Below are positions 61,676 to 64,000 of a stretch of 64,000 nucleotides of DNA, in pieces (the first letter of the stretch is position 1; each line of letters starts with the position of its first letter). Origin of the DNA: Rhodospirillales bacterium (GTDB taxonomy: Bacteria > Pseudomonadota > Alphaproteobacteria > Reyranellales > Reyranellaceae). The stretch is from the NCBI GenBank assembly GCA_009377525.1, contig WHTW01000014.1, positions 1-64,000 on the forward strand, written 5' to 3'. The notes under the pieces were generated by a model, which did no database searches, had not been told where the DNA came from, and saw nothing but the letters and a program-made list of their open reading frames with translations. The position numbers and the translations under genes are program-made.

Positions 61676-63140
61676 ACGGCCGGATCAGCAGCGTCGCCGG
61701 CAGCTCCTTCATCACCTCGACGAAGGCCACGACGGCCGCCGTCAGCATCGGCCCGCGCAGCAACGGCAGATGGATGCGGCGCAACACCTGGCGTGGCCGC
61801 GCGCCCAACACGCGCGCGCTCGCATCCATCGCCGGATCGATGGCCGCGAGGCCGGGCGCGATGTTGGCGAGGCCGACCGCCAGGAAACGTACCGTGTAGG
61901 CGAGCAGGAGTGCGAAGGCCGTGCCGCTCAGCAGCAGGCCGCTTGGCAGGCCGAGGACGGCGCGGCTCAGCCGGTCGATGCCGTGATCGGCCAGCGCCAA
62001 TGGCAGCAGGATGCCGACGGCGATGACGGCGCCCGGAATGGCGTAGCCCAGAGCGGAGAACTCGATCAGCCGGTTGAGGGCGCGGCGGCGCACCAGGCGT
62101 CCGGCGTAGCTCAGGAACAGGGCAAGTGCCACGATGATCATGGCAGCCGCCGCGGCGAGCCCCAGGCTGTTGGCGGCGTCGCGCAGGAAATGCGATTCGA
62201 TGGCGAGCGCGCCCGACCTCCAGGCAAGCTGCGCCAGGTGGATGGTCGGCACGACGAAGCCCAGGATGATGGGCAGCGCACAGGCCGCGACCGCGGCCAC
62301 GGCCGGCCAAAACGCAAGCTCGGCGGGATCGCCCTGGTGGCGCAGGTTGGAGGCGATGTAGAAGCGCGCGCGGCCGCGCGAATGGCGCTCGATCAGGGTC
62401 AGGAAGCCGGCAATGGCGATCAGCACCAGCGCGATCTGCGCGGCGCCCTCGCGATTGCCGAGCCCGTACCAGGTCCGATAGATCGCCGTCGTCAGCGTCT
62501 GCACACCGTAATACTGGACGGTGCCGAAGTCGGCGAGCGCCTCGAGGAGCGCCAGCACGACGCCGGCGGCGATGGCGGGCCGCGCCAGCGGCAGGCCGAC
62601 GCCGAAGAAGGTGCGCCACGGGCCGTGGCCCAGGATGCGGCTCGCCTCGATCAGGGCGTGCGACTGCGTCAGGAAGGCGGCGCGCGCAGCGAGATAGACG
62701 TAGGGATAGAGCACCAGCGTGAACAGGACGGCGACGCCGCCGGCCGAGCCGAGGTCGGGAAACCAGTAGTCGCCGCGGCTCCAGCCGGTGGCCTGGCGCA
62801 GCGCGCCTTGCACGGGGCCGGCGAAGGCCAGAAGGTCGGCATAGGCGTAGCCGATGATGTAGGTCGGCAGGACCAGCGGCAGCAGCAGCGCCCATTGCAG
62901 CAGGCGGCTGCCGGGAAAGCTGCACATCGTCACCAGCCATGCCGTGCCCGCACCGATGACGGTCGCGCCGAAGCCGACCACCAGCAGCAGCACCAGCGTG
63001 TTGGCGAAGATATCGGCGAGCTGCGTATCGGCGAGATGCCGCCACAGCTCGCCCTGCGACGTGAACAGGCTCGACGCGACGCCGAGCAGCGGCAGCGCGA
63101 CGATGCCCGCGATCACAAGCGCGCCGACGCGCCAGATCAT
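61527..63140 (-). CDS. Fe(III)-type ABC transporter permease (FbpB-like, fused double domain)
   Basis: 537 residues with about 12 helices in two homologous halves. EAA-type loops are EASRILGHGPWRTFFGVGLP and DASARVLGARPRQVLRRIHL, the contact points for the ATPase. SADLLAFAGPVQG-like and FGTVQYYGVQTLTTAIYRTW are typical of ferric or thiamine-type permeases (FbpB/AfuB). It imports the iron delivered by the binding protein. The gene is convergent with the binding-protein gene, not in one operon with it, and a large palindrome lies just upstream of its start. No ribosome-binding site is visible at ATG 63140. Confidence 0.9.
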   Translation of the reverse strand: MIWRVGALVIAGIVALPLLGVASSLFTSQGELWRHLADTQLADIFANTLVLLLVVGFGATVIGAGTAWLVTMCSFPGSRLLQWALLLPLVLPTYIIGYAYADLLAFAGPVQGALRQATGWSRGDYWFPDLGSAGGVAVLFTLVLYPYVYLAARAAFLTQSHALIEASRILGHGPWRTFFGVGLPLARPAIAAGVVLALLEALADFGTVQYYGVQTLTTAIYRTWYGLGNREGAAQIALVLIAIAGFLTLIERHSRGRARFYIASNLRHQGDPAELAFWPAVAAVAACALPIILGFVVPTIHLAQLAWRSGALAIESHFLRDAANSLGLAAAAAMIIVALALFLSYAGRLVRRRALNRLIEFSALGYAIPGAVIAVGILLPLALADHGIDRLSRAVLGLPSGLLLSGTAFALLLAYTVRFLAVGLANIAPGLAAIDPAMDASARVLGARPRQVLRRIHLPLLRGPMLTAAVVAFVEVMKELPATLLIRPFNLDTLAIGVYRFASDERLAQAAVGSIVIVVVSLAPVIVLSRAIAARRR

Positions 63141-63152
63141 TGAGGGAACTCA

Positions 63153-63286
63153 TTGCTGGGAGCGCGCCACTCCGTGGCGCTCATGGTCTTGCCGGAGCGC
63201 GGACCTCCAGGTCCGCTCATGATCATGATGCGGACCTGGAGGTCCGCGCTCCAAAGACGCGCCACGGAGTGGCGCGCTCCCAGCAA
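63153..63286. repeat. large composite palindrome (nested hairpins, REP-like)
   Basis: Outer arms of 27 bp (63153-63179 and 63260-63286) are perfectly complementary; inner arms of 23 bp (63194-63216 and 63230-63252) are also perfect, around a 13-bp loop containing TGATCATGA. Each arm is itself a short palindrome: GCGCCAC-TCC-GTGGCGC in the outer one and GCGGACCT-CC-AGGTCCGC in the inner one. So two different small hairpin units appear in an A-B-B'-A' order, like dispersed REP-type elements joined head to head. It lies between rplI and the permease and may also affect their transcription. Confidence 0.93.
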
Positions 63287-63300
63287 AGAAAAACGCACGC

Positions 63301-63315
63301 CACCGGTGTCCGGTG
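63301..63315 (-). terminator. possible terminator of rplI
   Basis: CACCGG-TGT-CCGGTG forms a 6-bp stem with a 3-nt loop 33 bp after the rplI stop. On the minus strand it is followed, after about 7 nt, by TTTTTCTTT. The gap to the T tract is long, so termination may be weak. Confidence 0.35.
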
Positions 63316-63347
63316 ACATGCGCCAGAACGAGTGCACGAAGGACTCG

Positions 63348-63980
63348 TTACTTCTTGTCGGCCGGAGTTTCCTCGGCCTCGGCCGGCGTCTCGGCAGCAG
63401 CCTCGCCTTCGGCGGCGGGCTTGGCCTCGAACAGCGCGGCGGCGCGCTGGGCGGCTTCGGCCGCCTCGAGCGCCGCGCGCTCGGTCTCGGCGACCAGCGT
63501 GCCGCCCTTGGCGAGGAACTCGGCCTCGTCGGGCGAGCGGGCGACCAGCACGCTGATCTCGACCGCGACCTCCGGATGGAGGTGGATCTTGATCTTGTGC
63601 GTACCGAGCGCCTTGATCGGCTTGTCGAGCTCGACCTGGCCGCGCTCGATCTTGACGCCCTGGGCGGCGGCACCGTCGGCGATGTCGCGCGACGTGACCG
63701 AGCCGTAGAGCTGCAGGGCCTCGGAGGCCTGGCGGATCAGCGTGACCTTGAGGTCGCTCATCTTGCCGGCCACCGCCTCGGCGTCCTTGCGGCGCTCGAG
63801 GTTCTGCGCCTCGAGCGTCTTACGCTGTGATTCGAAGTAAGTGATGTTGTCCTTGGTGGCGCGCAGGGCCTTCTTCTGCGGCAGCAGGTAGTTGCGGGCG
63901 AAGCCGGGCTTCACCTTCACCACATCCCCCATCTGACCCAGCTTGGGCACGCGCTCCAGCAGGATGACGTTCATCGGCAT
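63348..63980 (-). CDS. rplI: 50S ribosomal protein L9
   Basis: 210 residues. The N-terminal domain VILLERVPKLGQMGDVVKVK, then GFARNYLLPQKKALRAT, is the L9 signature; the C-terminal rRNA-binding domain spans about 75-150 (GSVTSRDIADG, KALGTHKIKIHLHPEV). The tail after 150 is long and rich in Ala, Glu and Pro, as in many alphaproteobacterial L9 proteins. ATG 63980 has GGAGG 8 nt upstream, favouring it over the Met two codons later. It is normally last in rpsF-rpsR-rplI, whose earlier genes lie beyond the window edge. Confidence 0.97.
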   Translation of the reverse strand: MPMNVILLERVPKLGQMGDVVKVKPGFARNYLLPQKKALRATKDNITYFESQRKTLEAQNLERRKDAEAVAGKMSDLKVTLIRQASEALQLYGSVTSRDIADGAAAQGVKIERGQVELDKPIKALGTHKIKIHLHPEVAVEISVLVARSPDEAEFLAKGGTLVAETERAALEAAEAAQRAAALFEAKPAAEGEAAAETPAEAEETPADKK

Positions 63981-64000
63981 GATTGCGTCCTCCGGCTAGG

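Overview
The window reads as chromosomal DNA of a high-GC alphaproteobacterium. Supporting signs are the long-tailed ribosomal protein L9, the many Bug/TctC, CoA-transferase and LysR genes, glmS and cfa, and GC-rich codons. A Rhodospirillales or Reyranella-like source is my guess and cannot be proved from this sequence. No tRNA, rRNA or CRISPR array was seen.

Layout. (1) 340-8227, minus strand: a CobW-type GTPase, then a tightly overlapping nucleotide-sugar operon (two SDR epimerases, two DegT/DnrJ aminotransferases, a Gfo/Idh/MocA dehydrogenase and two left-handed beta-helix acyltransferases). This suggests synthesis of acylated amino- or diamino-sugars. (2) 8441-17453, minus strand: the export and assembly operon usually found with exosortase A (XrtA): Wza, Wzz, CpsD-like kinase, beta-barrel protein, ExeA-like ATPase, polysaccharide deacetylase, FemAB protein and a TIGR03087-type glycosyltransferase. 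(3) 18332-24868, plus strand: initiating sugar transferase, glycosyltransferases, epimerase and XrtA-type asparagine synthase. (4) 25284-38908: UDP-glucuronate decarboxylase-like SDR, further glycosyltransferases, a Wzx flippase, a YdcF protein, an oxidoreductase-SDR fusion, a beta-helix protein and an O-antigen/O-glycosylation ligase. (5) 39707-47408: a large RTX-tailed protein, GlmS, a LuxR-type regulator with a degenerate receiver, and a PhyH-like dioxygenase. (6) 47645-49657: a complete IS1634-family element with perfect 18-bp ends. (7) 49823-58525: a catabolic-looking accessory region (PPOX flavoprotein, TctC binding protein, two LysR regulators, GMC oxidoreductase, class III CoA-transferase, haloacid dehalogenase-like protein, split sulfopyruvate-decarboxylase-like enzyme). 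(8) 59063-63980: Cfa synthase, a ferric-iron-type ABC binding protein and permease, a large composite palindrome and rplI.

Regions 1 to 5 form one exopolysaccharide locus: precursor synthesis, priming, glycosyl transfer, flipping (Wzx), polymerisation or ligation, and Wzz/Wza export. GlmS would feed UDP-GlcNAc. The operon resembles the XrtA type, yet no exosortase and no PEP-CTERM substrate is encoded in the window.

The most unusual feature is the debris between operons. Nearly every junction holds a short, frameshifted remnant of a recognisable gene: three RTX-type remnants, pieces of a WecB-like epimerase, of a WbpD-like acyltransferase, of the ligase and of an IS3 transposase, and a second copy of the oxidoreductase-SDR fusion whose two ends flank an intact decarboxylase gene. 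This points to repeated module exchange in the locus.
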